A DNA stretch of 64,000 bases, from positions 3,175,001-3,239,000 of the forward strand of contig NZ_CP059732.1 of assembly GCF_014117325.1 (NCBI RefSeq), written 5' to 3'. This DNA is from Spirosoma foliorum. Lineage in GTDB: Bacteria; Bacteroidota; Bacteroidia; Cytophagales; Spirosomataceae. A model generated the notes under the pieces. It worked only from the letters and a program-made list of their open reading frames with translations, was not told the DNA's origin and searched no databases. Both the position numbers and the translations under genes were made by a program. Shown piece after piece: positions 44,470-53,749 of this stretch; position 1 is the first letter of the stretch; every line of letters begins with the position of its first letter.

Positions 44470-45003
44470 AGGATCAAAGAGCGATCGGCGACTTTGACGA
44501 ATTTAGTTTCTATAGATTCTTGGGATTCTATTGTACTTACTAAACACTGAGTATACATTCAAAAGTATCTATAGAATCTATTTTGCCAACACACTGGCCT
44601 ACGCTCTTTTAACTGCCGTAAGTACTTCTACTAGTTTATCGATTCAACAAAAGTTACTTTAATTCCATATTAATCAATATTATATTAACGTACATTCTAT
44701 ATATTTACACAATAACTACCCATAAAGATCTGTATAGAAAGCCAGTTCATTTAGTTAATTCTACCCAATTCTATATAAACTCTTGATAATTAGGAAATTA
44801 TTCAAATTTCAATCACTGGCCTTCTGTAGCGAACGCTTTTTGTTGAACTGGTTGCCTGTGCAATCAATCGAAATGCCTTTTAGGTTTGATCCGACGTGAG
44901 TCATGCCAATCTAGTACAGTACTATACCTCCTATCTATAAAACGCCATTGCCTTAAATCAGGCCAGTTGACACCCTGACCTATACCTACTGACGCTTTGT
45001 CTT
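44470..45003. other. AT-rich intergenic region upstream of the hybrid kinase
   Basis: 534 bp without a gene. Its left end has a TAGATTCT-type palindrome (44512-44581). The stretch 44640-44790 is very AT-rich and, with the following 200 bp, probably holds the promoter of the signalling operon. No exact promoter consensus could be fixed by eye. Confidence 0.45.
44512..44581. repeat. TAGATTCT-type palindrome
   Basis: ATAGATTCT at 44512-44520 and its complement AGAATCTAT at 44573-44581, with inner GGATTCTATTG pieces. Similar words recur at 54961-54995 and 60751-60866. The arms are short and the family is loose. Confidence 0.5.
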
Positions 45004-48000
45004 ATGACTATTTCGTTTGTAAATAAGCTACATCTGAGTAGTATTTTTCTTACTCTGTCCGGTTCGCTGATCGGGGTATTGTTTTTCCAAACTATTCAGG
45101 ATCAGCAACAGGAGTCTCGCTGGGCTCGAGGAAAAAACTTACAGATTCAGCAATTGTTAACGCTTGAAAACTTACTCGATGATGCTGAATTAGCCCATCG
45201 TTCTTTTCTAAGTACACGGAATCAGGCGTTGCTGTTGGCTTATTCAACAGCACAGGAAGAAGCCCGAAAAACGATTAGCGAACTCAAGACGACGCCCAAT
45301 GACTTACAACAAACCCAACGACTGCTTCAGTTAGAACAGACCATGCAACGGCTGGTCCAAATTCGAGGTAATCAGCACACCACCAATGCCTCAACAAATG
45401 CTACTGATGCCAATCAATTAAAAAAGCTGGAAGCAGCCGAACTGGCGGCTAGTGATAAGCAACTCACGCAGATTCTTCGCGAAGCACAGCGGGAATTAAA
45501 CCAGCGGGAACAAAAAATGCAGGTGCTCATTAAAACGCTTACCAAAGGAGCCGTTGCAGCCACCATTATTCTGTTTGCCGTTGCCTTAGTACTTACCTAC
45601 TTCTACGCGCAGGAGTTCAAACGCCATCGCTTAGTAGCCGCCCAGCTTCATGCCAACGTAACTAAATTAGAAGCGCTTAATCGGGATAGCGACAATCGAA
45701 ACTGGATACTCACGGGGACAACCGCGCTGAATGAAGCGATGCAAAACCAGCAAGACCCCAAGGTGGTTGCCAGGAATGCGCTGCAAACACTTAGCCAATA
45801 TCTGCATGTGCCCGCTGCTGGTTTTTATCTGTGTCAGGAACAGGATGGTGAGCAGCGTTTACAATTGACGGCATCGGTGGCCTTATCTCCGAGTGCTCCT
45901 CAATCTTATCTCATCGGTGAAAGTCTGGTTGGTCAGGCTGCTACACGGCGAGATATTTTAGTACTTAAAAATGTTCCGGCGACCTATTGGGCTATCCAAT
46001 CAGGAACAGGACAATCTACGCCGGGACAGGTCGTCTGCGTGCCTTTATGGTATGGTAACGAATTGAAAGGGGTCATCGAACTGGCTAGTTTTCAACCCCT
46101 CACAGATTCTAATCTGTCATTACTAAACGATGTGGCCAGCGATATTGCCATTGCGTTGAGCACCGTTCAGGCCCGGCAGCAGATGAGTCAATTGCTCCGA
46201 CAGGTGCAACAGCAAAAGGCCATTCTGGAGAACCAGCAGGAAGAGCTAAGGCAGACTAATGAAGAGCTAACCTTGCAAGCCGAGAATTTACAGGCGTCGG
46301 AAGAAGAGTTGCGTGTGCAGGAAGAAGAACTCCGGCAAACCAATGCCGAGCTAGAAGAGCGAAACAGAGCCATTGAGGTAACCCGGCAAACGCTCGTCAG
46401 TCAGGCTAGGGAGCTGGAAGAAGCCAGCAAATATAAATCCGAGTTTCTGGCCAATATGTCGCATGAATTGCGAACGCCACTAAATAGTGTCCTGATTCTG
46501 GCTTCGCTGTTGGCGGAGAATAAATCGAACAACCTGACCGACAAGCAAATCGGTTATGCCAACGTCATTCATAAATCCGGAGCCGATCTCCTCGAACTTA
46601 TTAATGACATCCTGGATTTATCGAAAATTGAAGCGGGTAAAGTAGAATTGCATCTCGAACAAGCATCAGTCAGCAGCATTGTCGACGATTTGAGACAGCT
46701 GTTCTCGGTGGTTGCCGATCAAAAAGGCGTTACGTTCCATACCTATGTTGACGAAGCCGTACCCGCACTGATCCACACCGACAAACAGCGACTTGAACAA
46801 ACCGTTAGAAATTTACTATCGAACGCCTTCAAGTTTACCCAAAAAAATGGCTCCGTAACGCTCTCGCTGCGGGTTGAGAAGCCCGCTCCTACGTTAACGA
46901 ATCTCGCATTAAGGCAGGCCGATCAAGTTCTCGCTCTTTCGGTTTCCGATACGGGTATTGGTATCCCAAACGACCGGCAGCAATTAATTTTTGATGCATT
47001 TCAGCAAGCCGACGGGTCAACTAGCCGTAAATACGGTGGTACCGGTCTGGGGCTTTCCATCACCCGAGAGCTGATTCGACTCCTAAACGGCGAAGTGCAG
47101 CTTCAGAGTGAAGTAGGTAAAGGCAGCACCTTTACACTAATATTCCCACTGACGGGGAGCAATTTACCGATTTCAGCACAATCGATTGTCAATCAGCCTG
47201 TTGTGGCCGTAACGCAGCCCGTTCAACCAGTTAAAAAAGTAGCTGATGTTCAGGAATTGGATGATCGACAAGCGATTCAAAAAGACGATCAGGTGATGTT
47301 GATCATTGAAGATGATCTGTCATTCGCTCGAATTGTCCGCGATTTTGCCCGTAGTCGGCACTACAAAACAGTTATAGCCACCCAGGGCGACGAAGGGTTA
47401 AAACTCGCTCGTAGCTACAAACCAGCCGCGATTATTCTGGACATGCAATTGCCCGTCGTAAACGGCTGGTCCATCCTGAGCGAACTGAAGAACGATGAAG
47501 CGCTGAAGCATATTCCGGTACACATCATATCGGGCATGAACGATCTTCGGATTCCTGGCGACGGCGCTTTGACATACATTCAGAAACCCGTTAGTGCCAA
47601 CGATTTAAACCAGATTTTCACCTTAATCGGGACCCAGTTAAGCGGAAAAGTCAAAAAGGTGCTTATCCAGTCGGGCAATTACCTCAAAGACGACGCGCTC
47701 CGCCATGTGATCGAACAACGACATCTGGAACTGGAATGCGAGTATGTACTGACGAATGAAGAAGTCGTTCAGAAGGTGACCGAACAAACCTATGACTGCC
47801 TGATTGTCGATATGGGCCACGATTTGAAGCATGGCATTAAGGAACTTCGCCAGTTAAAGTCGGCCCTGGCGTCGAACGCGATGCCGGTTATTATTTACAT
47901 TGATGAAGATTTAAGCCCGGCCAATGAGCTTAAACTCAAAAAGTTATCGGATGTCGTTATTCGGGAGTCATCCCAATCCATCGACCGGCTTATGGATGAG

Positions 48001-48456
48001 TTGGAACTGTTTCTCTACAAGGTTCAGGAAGAGAAGAAGAGACCCCTCCCCCAGCCCAAAGTAGAGCCGATCAGCCAGAATCTAGAAGGTCGGAAAGTGT
48101 TACTGGTAGACGATGACATTCGCAACATTTTCGCGCTCAGCACGCTGTTGGAACAAAACCAGATGAACGTCTTAACCGCCGACAATGGTCGGGAAGCCCT
48201 GGAAATGCTTCAGCAGCACACCGATACGGACATCGTACTGATGGATATTATGATGCCCGAAATGGATGGTTACGAGGCCACCCGACGCATTCGGGAAGAC
48301 CTGAATATGACCAAATTGCCCATTATTGCCCTCACAGCCAAGGCCATGCCCGGCGACCGGGAAAAAGTTATTGAAGCCGGAGCCTCCGACTATATTCCTA
48401 AACCCGTCGATAAAGGCCAGTTATTCTCCCTGATGCGTGTCTGGTTGTCGCACTAA
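45004..48456 (+). CDS. Hybrid sensor histidine kinase with three receiver domains
   Basis: 1,150 residues. Two membrane helices (near 10-30 and 182-203) flank an extracytoplasmic helical region like CHASE3. Then a GAF-like domain (about 245-390), a long coiled coil rich in EEL/QTNEEL repeats (393-480), HisKA with phospho-His in NMSHELRTPLNSV (about 485), HATPase (LLSNAFKFTQ, DTGIGIP, GGTGLGLSI), then three receiver domains. The first (Asp in ILDMQLP) and third (LMDIMMPEMDGYEA) look functional; the middle one keeps only a stray Asp (IVDMG) and lacks the acidic pocket. First gene of the cheR/cheB-containing operon. Confidence 0.93.
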   Translation: MTISFVNKLHLSSIFLTLSGSLIGVLFFQTIQDQQQESRWARGKNLQIQQLLTLENLLDDAELAHRSFLSTRNQALLLAYSTAQEEARKTISELKTTPNDLQQTQRLLQLEQTMQRLVQIRGNQHTTNASTNATDANQLKKLEAAELAASDKQLTQILREAQRELNQREQKMQVLIKTLTKGAVAATIILFAVALVLTYFYAQEFKRHRLVAAQLHANVTKLEALNRDSDNRNWILTGTTALNEAMQNQQDPKVVARNALQTLSQYLHVPAAGFYLCQEQDGEQRLQLTASVALSPSAPQSYLIGESLVGQAATRRDILVLKNVPATYWAIQSGTGQSTPGQVVCVPLWYGNELKGVIELASFQPLTDSNLSLLNDVASDIAIALSTVQARQQMSQLLRQVQQQKAILENQQEELRQTNEELTLQAENLQASEEELRVQEEELRQTNAELEERNRAIEVTRQTLVSQARELEEASKYKSEFLANMSHELRTPLNSVLILASLLAENKSNNLTDKQIGYANVIHKSGADLLELINDILDLSKIEAGKVELHLEQASVSSIVDDLRQLFSVVADQKGVTFHTYVDEAVPALIHTDKQRLEQTVRNLLSNAFKFTQKNGSVTLSLRVEKPAPTLTNLALRQADQVLALSVSDTGIGIPNDRQQLIFDAFQQADGSTSRKYGGTGLGLSITRELIRLLNGEVQLQSEVGKGSTFTLIFPLTGSNLPISAQSIVNQPVVAVTQPVQPVKKVADVQELDDRQAIQKDDQVMLIIEDDLSFARIVRDFARSRHYKTVIATQGDEGLKLARSYKPAAIILDMQLPVVNGWSILSELKNDEALKHIPVHIISGMNDLRIPGDGALTYIQKPVSANDLNQIFTLIGTQLSGKVKKVLIQSGNYLKDDALRHVIEQRHLELECEYVLTNEEVVQKVTEQTYDCLIVDMGHDLKHGIKELRQLKSALASNAMPVIIYIDEDLSPANELKLKKLSDVVIRESSQSIDRLMDELELFLYKVQEEKKRPLPQPKVEPISQNLEGRKVLLVDDDIRNIFALSTLLEQNQMNVLTADNGREALEMLQQHTDTDIVLMDIMMPEMDGYEATRRIREDLNMTKLPIIALTAKAMPGDREKVIEAGASDYIPKPVDKGQLFSLMRVWLSH

Positions 48457-48460
48457 GTTT

Positions 48461-49288
48461 ATGAATCAGCATCCAATTGTAACGTCGGAGGAGCTGACCA
48501 AAATCATCTACCTGATTCACCAGCAATATGGGTATGATTTCAGCAATTACGCGCGGGCTTCGCTGGAGCGCCGGGTCGTTCGATGCATGCAACAAGCGGG
48601 TCTGCAAACGACTTACGACCTAAAATATAGCTTAACCAATGACAAATCATTTTTCGACTGGTTTCTACAATCGCTGACGGTTAACGTTACGGAGATGTTT
48701 CGGGACCCGACGTTTTATCGGGACTTGCGCGAGAAAGTACTCCCTAAACTGGCGAGCTATCCCGTCATTAAAATCTGGCATGCGGGCTGCGCTACTGGCG
48801 AAGAAGTCTTCTCGATGGCCATTCTGCTCGCCGAAGCGGGCTTACTGGAGCGCTCTAAATTGTACGCAACCGACTTGAATCCGGCGAATCTGGACCAGGC
48901 CAGGCAGGGAATCATACCCATGCAGCAGATGAAAGCCTACACCGATAACTATATGCAGTCGGGTGGTAAAAACGCATTCTCGTCATACTATACGGCTCGT
49001 TATGAACACGTTATTATTCGGAAAGAGTATCGCTCGAATATTGTGCTGGCGCAGCACAATCTGGCTGTCGATCAGGTGTTTAACGAATTCCAATTAATCT
49101 GTTGCCGAAATGTGCTGATCTATTTTGACCGGCATTTACAAAATCGGGTGTTTCAACTATTCCACGACAGTTTATCGCCCCTGGGTTACCTGGCCATTGG
49201 CACGAAAGAGTCGATTCAGACGGCCGATGTGCGAACACAATTTGAAACAATCAGTTTACCGACACGTATTTACCGACGCAAGCAATGA
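48461..49288 (+). CDS. cheR: CheR-type protein glutamate methyltransferase
   Basis: About 275 residues from the ATG at 48461, 4 bp after the kinase stop; an earlier start would overlap the kinase. CheR N-terminal helices (YDFSNYARASLERRVVRCMQ) and the SAM-binding motif IKIWHAGCATGEEVFSMAIL, then LICCRNVLIYFDRHLQ. CheR methylates glutamates on chemoreceptors; no receptor gene is in view, so here it may methylate the hybrid kinase or another partner. Overlaps cheB (ATGA). Confidence 0.92.
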   Translation: MNQHPIVTSEELTKIIYLIHQQYGYDFSNYARASLERRVVRCMQQAGLQTTYDLKYSLTNDKSFFDWFLQSLTVNVTEMFRDPTFYRDLREKVLPKLASYPVIKIWHAGCATGEEVFSMAILLAEAGLLERSKLYATDLNPANLDQARQGIIPMQQMKAYTDNYMQSGGKNAFSSYYTARYEHVIIRKEYRSNIVLAQHNLAVDQVFNEFQLICCRNVLIYFDRHLQNRVFQLFHDSLSPLGYLAIGTKESIQTADVRTQFETISLPTRIYRRKQ

Positions 49289-49878
49289 GGCTAACAAACG
49301 ATATCGGTCTGGTAGTTATTGGCGGCTCGGCTGGCAGCATTCCGGTTATCGCCGATCTGCTCCAATCGCTCCCGAAACCATTCACGGGAAGCGTCATTCT
49401 TATTGTGCATCGATTAAAAAATACGCCAAGTGAGTTGTACAAATTATTCCTGGGCGACGAGGAAGGCCTCCGTGTATGCGAGCCCAATGACAAAGACCCC
49501 GTTCGATCTGGTTATGTTTATCTGGCGCCCCAGAACTACCATCTGCTGATCGAAACCGACGAGACGTTTAGCCTGGATTACTCAGAACCAGTTCATTTCA
49601 GTCGACCATCTATCGATGTCACCTTTGAGTGCGTTGCCCGCGTGTACACCCATAGGGCAACGGCCATTTTACTCAGTGGTGCCAATCGCGATGGAGCCGA
49701 TGGGCTGGGTTGTATTCAGGCCCACGGCGGAGTCGGCATTATTCAGGAACCAGAATCGGCCGATTACCCGGCCATGCCTTTGGCCGCTATTGAACAAAAT
49801 CCACTGGCCCTTGTCTTATCGCCGGATCAACTCAAGGCGTATCTGCAAAGCGTACTTCAACCCATCCAGAGCTTATGA
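49285..49878 (+). CDS. cheB: CheB-type methylesterase, no receiver domain
   Basis: 197 residues, only the catalytic domain. Ser-His-Asp triad: VVIGGSAGSIPVI, ILIVHRLKN and LLSGANRDGADGLG. The regulatory receiver of classical CheB is absent, so control must come from elsewhere, for example from the coupled kinases. It would remove methyl groups added by CheR. Overlaps both neighbours by four bases, so production is coupled. Confidence 0.92.
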   Translation: MRLTNDIGLVVIGGSAGSIPVIADLLQSLPKPFTGSVILIVHRLKNTPSELYKLFLGDEEGLRVCEPNDKDPVRSGYVYLAPQNYHLLIETDETFSLDYSEPVHFSRPSIDVTFECVARVYTHRATAILLSGANRDGADGLGCIQAHGGVGIIQEPESADYPAMPLAAIEQNPLALVLSPDQLKAYLQSVLQPIQSL

Positions 49879-50996
49879 TCTCCAACAATACAGGCAACGA
49901 GTTTACCATTTTACTGGTCGACGACCGCGAAGAAAATTTGCTGGCGCTGGAAGCCATGCTGGCAACCGATAACCGCACGTTTCTGAAGGCTTCTTCGGGG
50001 GGCGAGGCTTTACGAAAAGTCCTCAAAAACGAGTCAATCGGGCTGATTATGCTTGATGTTCAAATGCCCGAAATGGACGGATTTGAGGTCGCCCATCTGC
50101 TTAAATCGAACCCTAAAACAAAGGATATCGCTATCATCTTCGTTACGGCCATTAGCAAAGACGAGCAATATGTCATGAAAGGCTTCGATGAAGGGGCCGT
50201 CGATTACCTGCAAAAACCACTGGATATCAACGTAACGAAGGCGAAGGTGAATGTTTTTGAACGGTTGTATCGCTACCAGCAGGAGTTAAAACAAAGCCTG
50301 CAACACATCGAGCGGATTAATAAGCAACTGGAAAAATTTGTGTATGTAGTGGCCCACGATCTAAAATCGCCTTTAACGGGTGTCATAGGGGCCATGTCGC
50401 TGCTGGAAATGGCCGCCGAAAGTCCCGCGGGCATTCAGCAAGAGGAACTGCTCGAATACATAACTCACTCAAAAGAAGCATCGTACTACATGGCAAACAT
50501 GGTCAATTCACTGCTCGATTACTCCCGCAAGAGTATGGACCAACAGGCCGTCGAAGAAGTTGATGTTCAGGAGTTAGCCGAACAAATTGCCAAACTCCTG
50601 TTTCCGCCCAAACACATTAAAATTCGGATACATGGTCCATTGCCCGTTCTGAACACCCGGAAATTAAAGCTCCAGCAGGTACTACAAAATCTGATTAGTA
50701 ATGGAATCAAGTACAACGACAAATCGGAAGGGCTGATTGAAATTGGTTACCGTGATTTTACGAATCACGTTGAGTTTTACGTGCGGGACAATGGTTCGGG
50801 CATTGCCTCAGGTGAACAGAGTACTATTTTCAATCTGTTTCAGAAAGCGTCGAATAGTGCTACAGCAACGGCTGAAAGTAGTACTGGTGTTGGCTTGTCT
50901 ATCCTGAAATTACTGGTCGAAGAACAGGGTGGTCGTGTGTGGGTTAACTCGTCGCCACAAGAAGGAAGTACCTTCTATTTTGAGTGGAACAAGTGA
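49875..50996 (+). CDS. Response regulator-histidine kinase hybrid
   Basis: 373 residues. Receiver at 1-130 with LLVDDREENLLALEAML, phospho-Asp in LIMLDVQMPEMDGFEV, Lys in YLQKPLDINV. A short coiled coil, then HisKA with phospho-His in YVVAHDLKSPLTGV and HATPase (LQQVLQNLISNGIKYND, DNGSGI, GVGLSILKLLVEEQGG). Cytoplasmic, with no membrane helix. Last gene of the overlapping cluster. Confidence 0.94.
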   Translation: MISNNTGNEFTILLVDDREENLLALEAMLATDNRTFLKASSGGEALRKVLKNESIGLIMLDVQMPEMDGFEVAHLLKSNPKTKDIAIIFVTAISKDEQYVMKGFDEGAVDYLQKPLDINVTKAKVNVFERLYRYQQELKQSLQHIERINKQLEKFVYVVAHDLKSPLTGVIGAMSLLEMAAESPAGIQQEELLEYITHSKEASYYMANMVNSLLDYSRKSMDQQAVEEVDVQELAEQIAKLLFPPKHIKIRIHGPLPVLNTRKLKLQQVLQNLISNGIKYNDKSEGLIEIGYRDFTNHVEFYVRDNGSGIASGEQSTIFNLFQKASNSATATAESSTGVGLSILKLLVEEQGGRVWVNSSPQEGSTFYFEWNK

Positions 50997-51200
50997 GCAA
51001 TCGGAGGTGGCAATTCCGGCATTTTGGCAGCAAAGTCTGCGGCTACCTACCGTAAAATTAATTTACACGTGTTTCGAAAAAAAAGCTGTTGCTAATGGAT
51101 GTAATTTGTTTACTTTATTGGATTTTTATAACCATATAGTTAATTTTAAAGACCAACAAATGATTATTTATTACTTTTACAGAGCAACCTTACATTCCCT

Positions 51201-51611
51201 ATGAAAAATTTATATACTGTTTTAGTAATAGAAGATGACTCATTTATCCGTAAAGTTCTGCGACAAACGCTGAAAGATGACTTTGAGGTTGTCACAACAG
51301 AGAATGGCATGGAAGGAATGGCCTGGTTAGAAGAAGGCAACCATGTCGACATCGTTCTATCGGATATTCAAATGCCGCATATGGATGGCAAAAATCTGAT
51401 AGCCATGCTTCGGTCCAGCCCGACCTTCAAGAGCCTGCCGATTATTATGCTCTCCACGTTTGCCGATAGCGATACGCGCATTGCCTGCCTGAACATGGGA
51501 GCTGATGATTATATCATCAAGCCTTTTAACCCAATGGAGGTAAAAACCAAGATCTCGACTGTATTGCGCCGGGTCGAAATGAGTAAGGTGACGCAACCTA
51601 ATGTTGATTAA
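51201..51611 (+). CDS. Single-domain response regulator
   Basis: 136 residues, one receiver domain: VLVIEDDSFIRKVLRQTL, phospho-Asp in VDIVLSDIQMPHMDGKNL, IIMLSTFADS and YIIKPFNPMEVKTKI. No output domain. Preceded by a 204-bp gap, so it may have its own promoter, and followed 29 bp later by the receiver-like phosphoglycosyl transferase. A natural link between the kinase operon and polysaccharide synthesis. Confidence 0.94.
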   Translation: MKNLYTVLVIEDDSFIRKVLRQTLKDDFEVVTTENGMEGMAWLEEGNHVDIVLSDIQMPHMDGKNLIAMLRSSPTFKSLPIIMLSTFADSDTRIACLNMGADDYIIKPFNPMEVKTKISTVLRRVEMSKVTQPNVD

Positions 51612-51640
51612 TATACATCGATTGCATTCCGATACTGATT

Positions 51641-52810
51641 ATGAAGGCCCAAACCGTAACTACGGCCCCTTTTCGGGTACTCTATGTAGAAAATGATGAA
51701 CAGCAGGTAAAAGCTTTTCAGAAAACCTTTCAATCGCAGGTTGAGGTAGTAAGCGTACCTGATGGCTGGTGGGCAATTGCTTATTTAGATAGCGATGCCC
51801 CAATCGATCTGATCCTGTTTAACGACAACTTCAACACGCTTGGCTTTTTGAATGCATTTAAAGCAAAATTAAGCCGCATGAAAATCCCGATCATTCTTCT
51901 AACAGATCAGGAGCATATCGACATCACCGCCGAGCCATATCATGGGTATGTAATCGATGCATTTCCGTTCAATTATTCGGAGAATGCCTTTCGGATTCGG
52001 TTGAGTTACCTGATCCAGAAACGGGATTATCAACAGAATGGGCGGGTTGTTCATAAGCCTGTATCGGTCCGGATGCCCATCGGGAAACGAGCGTTCGATA
52101 TTGGACTTTCGTTCACGATTCTGCTCATGATATCGCCGTTGTTACTGGTTGTGGCAGCTTTGGTAAAACTCGACTCACCGGGGCCGATCTTTTACGGATC
52201 GAAACGGGTTGGCATGGGTTTCCGGATATTCAACATGTACAAGTTTCGTACGATGAGCACAGGAGCCGATAAACTGCTGGCGGGTATGGCATCGCAGAAC
52301 ATGTACAATAAAGTTGTTGAGGAAAAGCCCGAAGACGAACTATGCGAAACCTGTCGGCTGGCCAATACGCCTTGTCAGCGTCCGTTGTTTCTGGATCAAA
52401 AGCAAATCTGTGAAACGCAGTACCACCGCGAACAACAGGCCAAAGCGATGTTCAGCAAGTTTAAGGAAGACCCACGGGTGACCCGCCTAGGCAAAATTCT
52501 GCGGAACACCAGTATCGATGAGTTGCCTCAGTTGTACAACATTTTGCGGGGCGACATGTCGTTTGTTGGCAATCGTCCTTTACCATTATACGAAGCCGAA
52601 AAACTGACCAACATTGGCTACGCTCGTCGTTTTGCCGCTCCGGCTGGTTTAACCGGTTTATGGCAGGTAACCAAACGAGGCAAAGAAAAAGTCTCGGATC
52701 AGGAACGTATTCAGCTTGATGTGTTGTATGCCAAACAGTTTTCCTTACGCACCGATATGGTTATTCTGGTGAGAACCCTGAAGGCAGTATGGCAGAAGGA
52801 GAACGTATAA
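51641..52810 (+). CDS. Receiver-like domain fused to phosphoglycosyl transferase
   Basis: 389 residues. Residues 10-128 follow the receiver fold (RVLYVENDEQQVKAFQKTF, then IDLILFNDNFNTLGFL, PIILLTDQ), but position 61, where the phospho-Asp should be, is Asn. From about 148 the protein is a membrane-bound polyprenyl-phosphate sugar transferase: AFDIGLSFTILLMISPLLL re-entrant helix, YGSKRVGMGFRIFNMYKFRT, TSIDELPQLYNILRGDMSFV with the catalytic Asp-Glu, and PAGLTGLWQVTKRG. Between FRTM and DPRVTRLG an insert holds four cysteines (235, 238, 245, 257). Probably transfers the first sugar phosphate to lipid carrier. Confidence 0.92.
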   Translation: MKAQTVTTAPFRVLYVENDEQQVKAFQKTFQSQVEVVSVPDGWWAIAYLDSDAPIDLILFNDNFNTLGFLNAFKAKLSRMKIPIILLTDQEHIDITAEPYHGYVIDAFPFNYSENAFRIRLSYLIQKRDYQQNGRVVHKPVSVRMPIGKRAFDIGLSFTILLMISPLLLVVAALVKLDSPGPIFYGSKRVGMGFRIFNMYKFRTMSTGADKLLAGMASQNMYNKVVEEKPEDELCETCRLANTPCQRPLFLDQKQICETQYHREQQAKAMFSKFKEDPRVTRLGKILRNTSIDELPQLYNILRGDMSFVGNRPLPLYEAEKLTNIGYARRFAAPAGLTGLWQVTKRGKEKVSDQERIQLDVLYAKQFSLRTDMVILVRTLKAVWQKENV

Positions 52811-53739
52811 CCACGCCCCTCATTTCGCTGATTACCATCAACTACAAGCAGGCACAGGTTACCTGCGATATGCTGGAATCGACGAAGGTATTGACCTACC
52901 CGCGCTTTGAGGTTATTGTGGTCGATAATGGGTCCAATGACGACATTGCCGACCGCATTCAGCAAGGCAATTATCCGAATGTAAAGCTGGTAGTCAGTCC
53001 CGAAAACCTTGGTTTTTCGGGCGGCAATAACCTTGGTATCCGGCACGCGCAGGGCGACTATTTTTTCCTGCTGAACAACGACACCATCGTTACGCCGAAT
53101 CTGCTGGATCAATTGATGATTCCGTTTGCACAATACCCCGACGTTGGCGTTGTATGCCCCAAAATCCGGTATCATTCGCAACCCAACGTTATCCAGTACG
53201 CGGGTTATCGGCCGTTAAACATCTACAAAGGACAAACCTGGGCAATTGGCCTCAAAGAACCCGATGAGGGGCAGCACGACCAGCCAGGGCCAACCTGGTT
53301 TGCACACGGAGCGGCTATGCTGGTTAGTCGGGCGGTGCTGGAACAGGCAGGCTCGCTCGATGAGAGCTTTTTTCTATATTACGAAGAATTAGACTGGTCG
53401 GCACGGATACGGAAAGCTGGTTTTCAGATTTATTACCAGCCGGATGCTCTGATTTATCATCGGGAGTCAATGAGTGTTGGTAAAGCAAGTGCCATGAAGG
53501 TCTACTACCACACGCGGAACCGGCTGTGGTTTATGCGCCGAAATGTGTCGGGCTTTCCGCTATTGATTTTTTATCTGTATTATTTTTGCATGGCGCTCCC
53601 GAAAGCATTGGTCAAATACACCGTGTCCTGGCAACCAACTTACCTGAAAGCCGTAAAGGATGCCATTACCTGGAATTTGACGCATACAACGAAGCCAACA
53701 GCAGCGGTACCGATGCCAGTGGCAATGGCGGGTAACTAA
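52789..53739 (+). CDS. Glycosyltransferase family 2 (rhamnosyl-like)
   Basis: 316 residues. GT-A motifs: LISLITINYKQAQVTCDML, VIVVDNGSNDDIADRIQQ, GFSGGNNLGIRHAQGDYFFL and LNNDTIVTP (the DxD-like NND), with acceptor-site ESFFLYYEELDWSARIRKAG and a C-terminal hydrophobic stretch. Overlaps the previous gene by 22 bp. Its job is to add a sugar to the growing lipid-linked unit. Confidence 0.92.
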   Translation: MAEGERITTPLISLITINYKQAQVTCDMLESTKVLTYPRFEVIVVDNGSNDDIADRIQQGNYPNVKLVVSPENLGFSGGNNLGIRHAQGDYFFLLNNDTIVTPNLLDQLMIPFAQYPDVGVVCPKIRYHSQPNVIQYAGYRPLNIYKGQTWAIGLKEPDEGQHDQPGPTWFAHGAAMLVSRAVLEQAGSLDESFFLYYEELDWSARIRKAGFQIYYQPDALIYHRESMSVGKASAMKVYYHTRNRLWFMRRNVSGFPLLIFYLYYFCMALPKALVKYTVSWQPTYLKAVKDAITWNLTHTTKPTAAVPMPVAMAGN

Positions 53740-53749
53740 AGACAAACAA

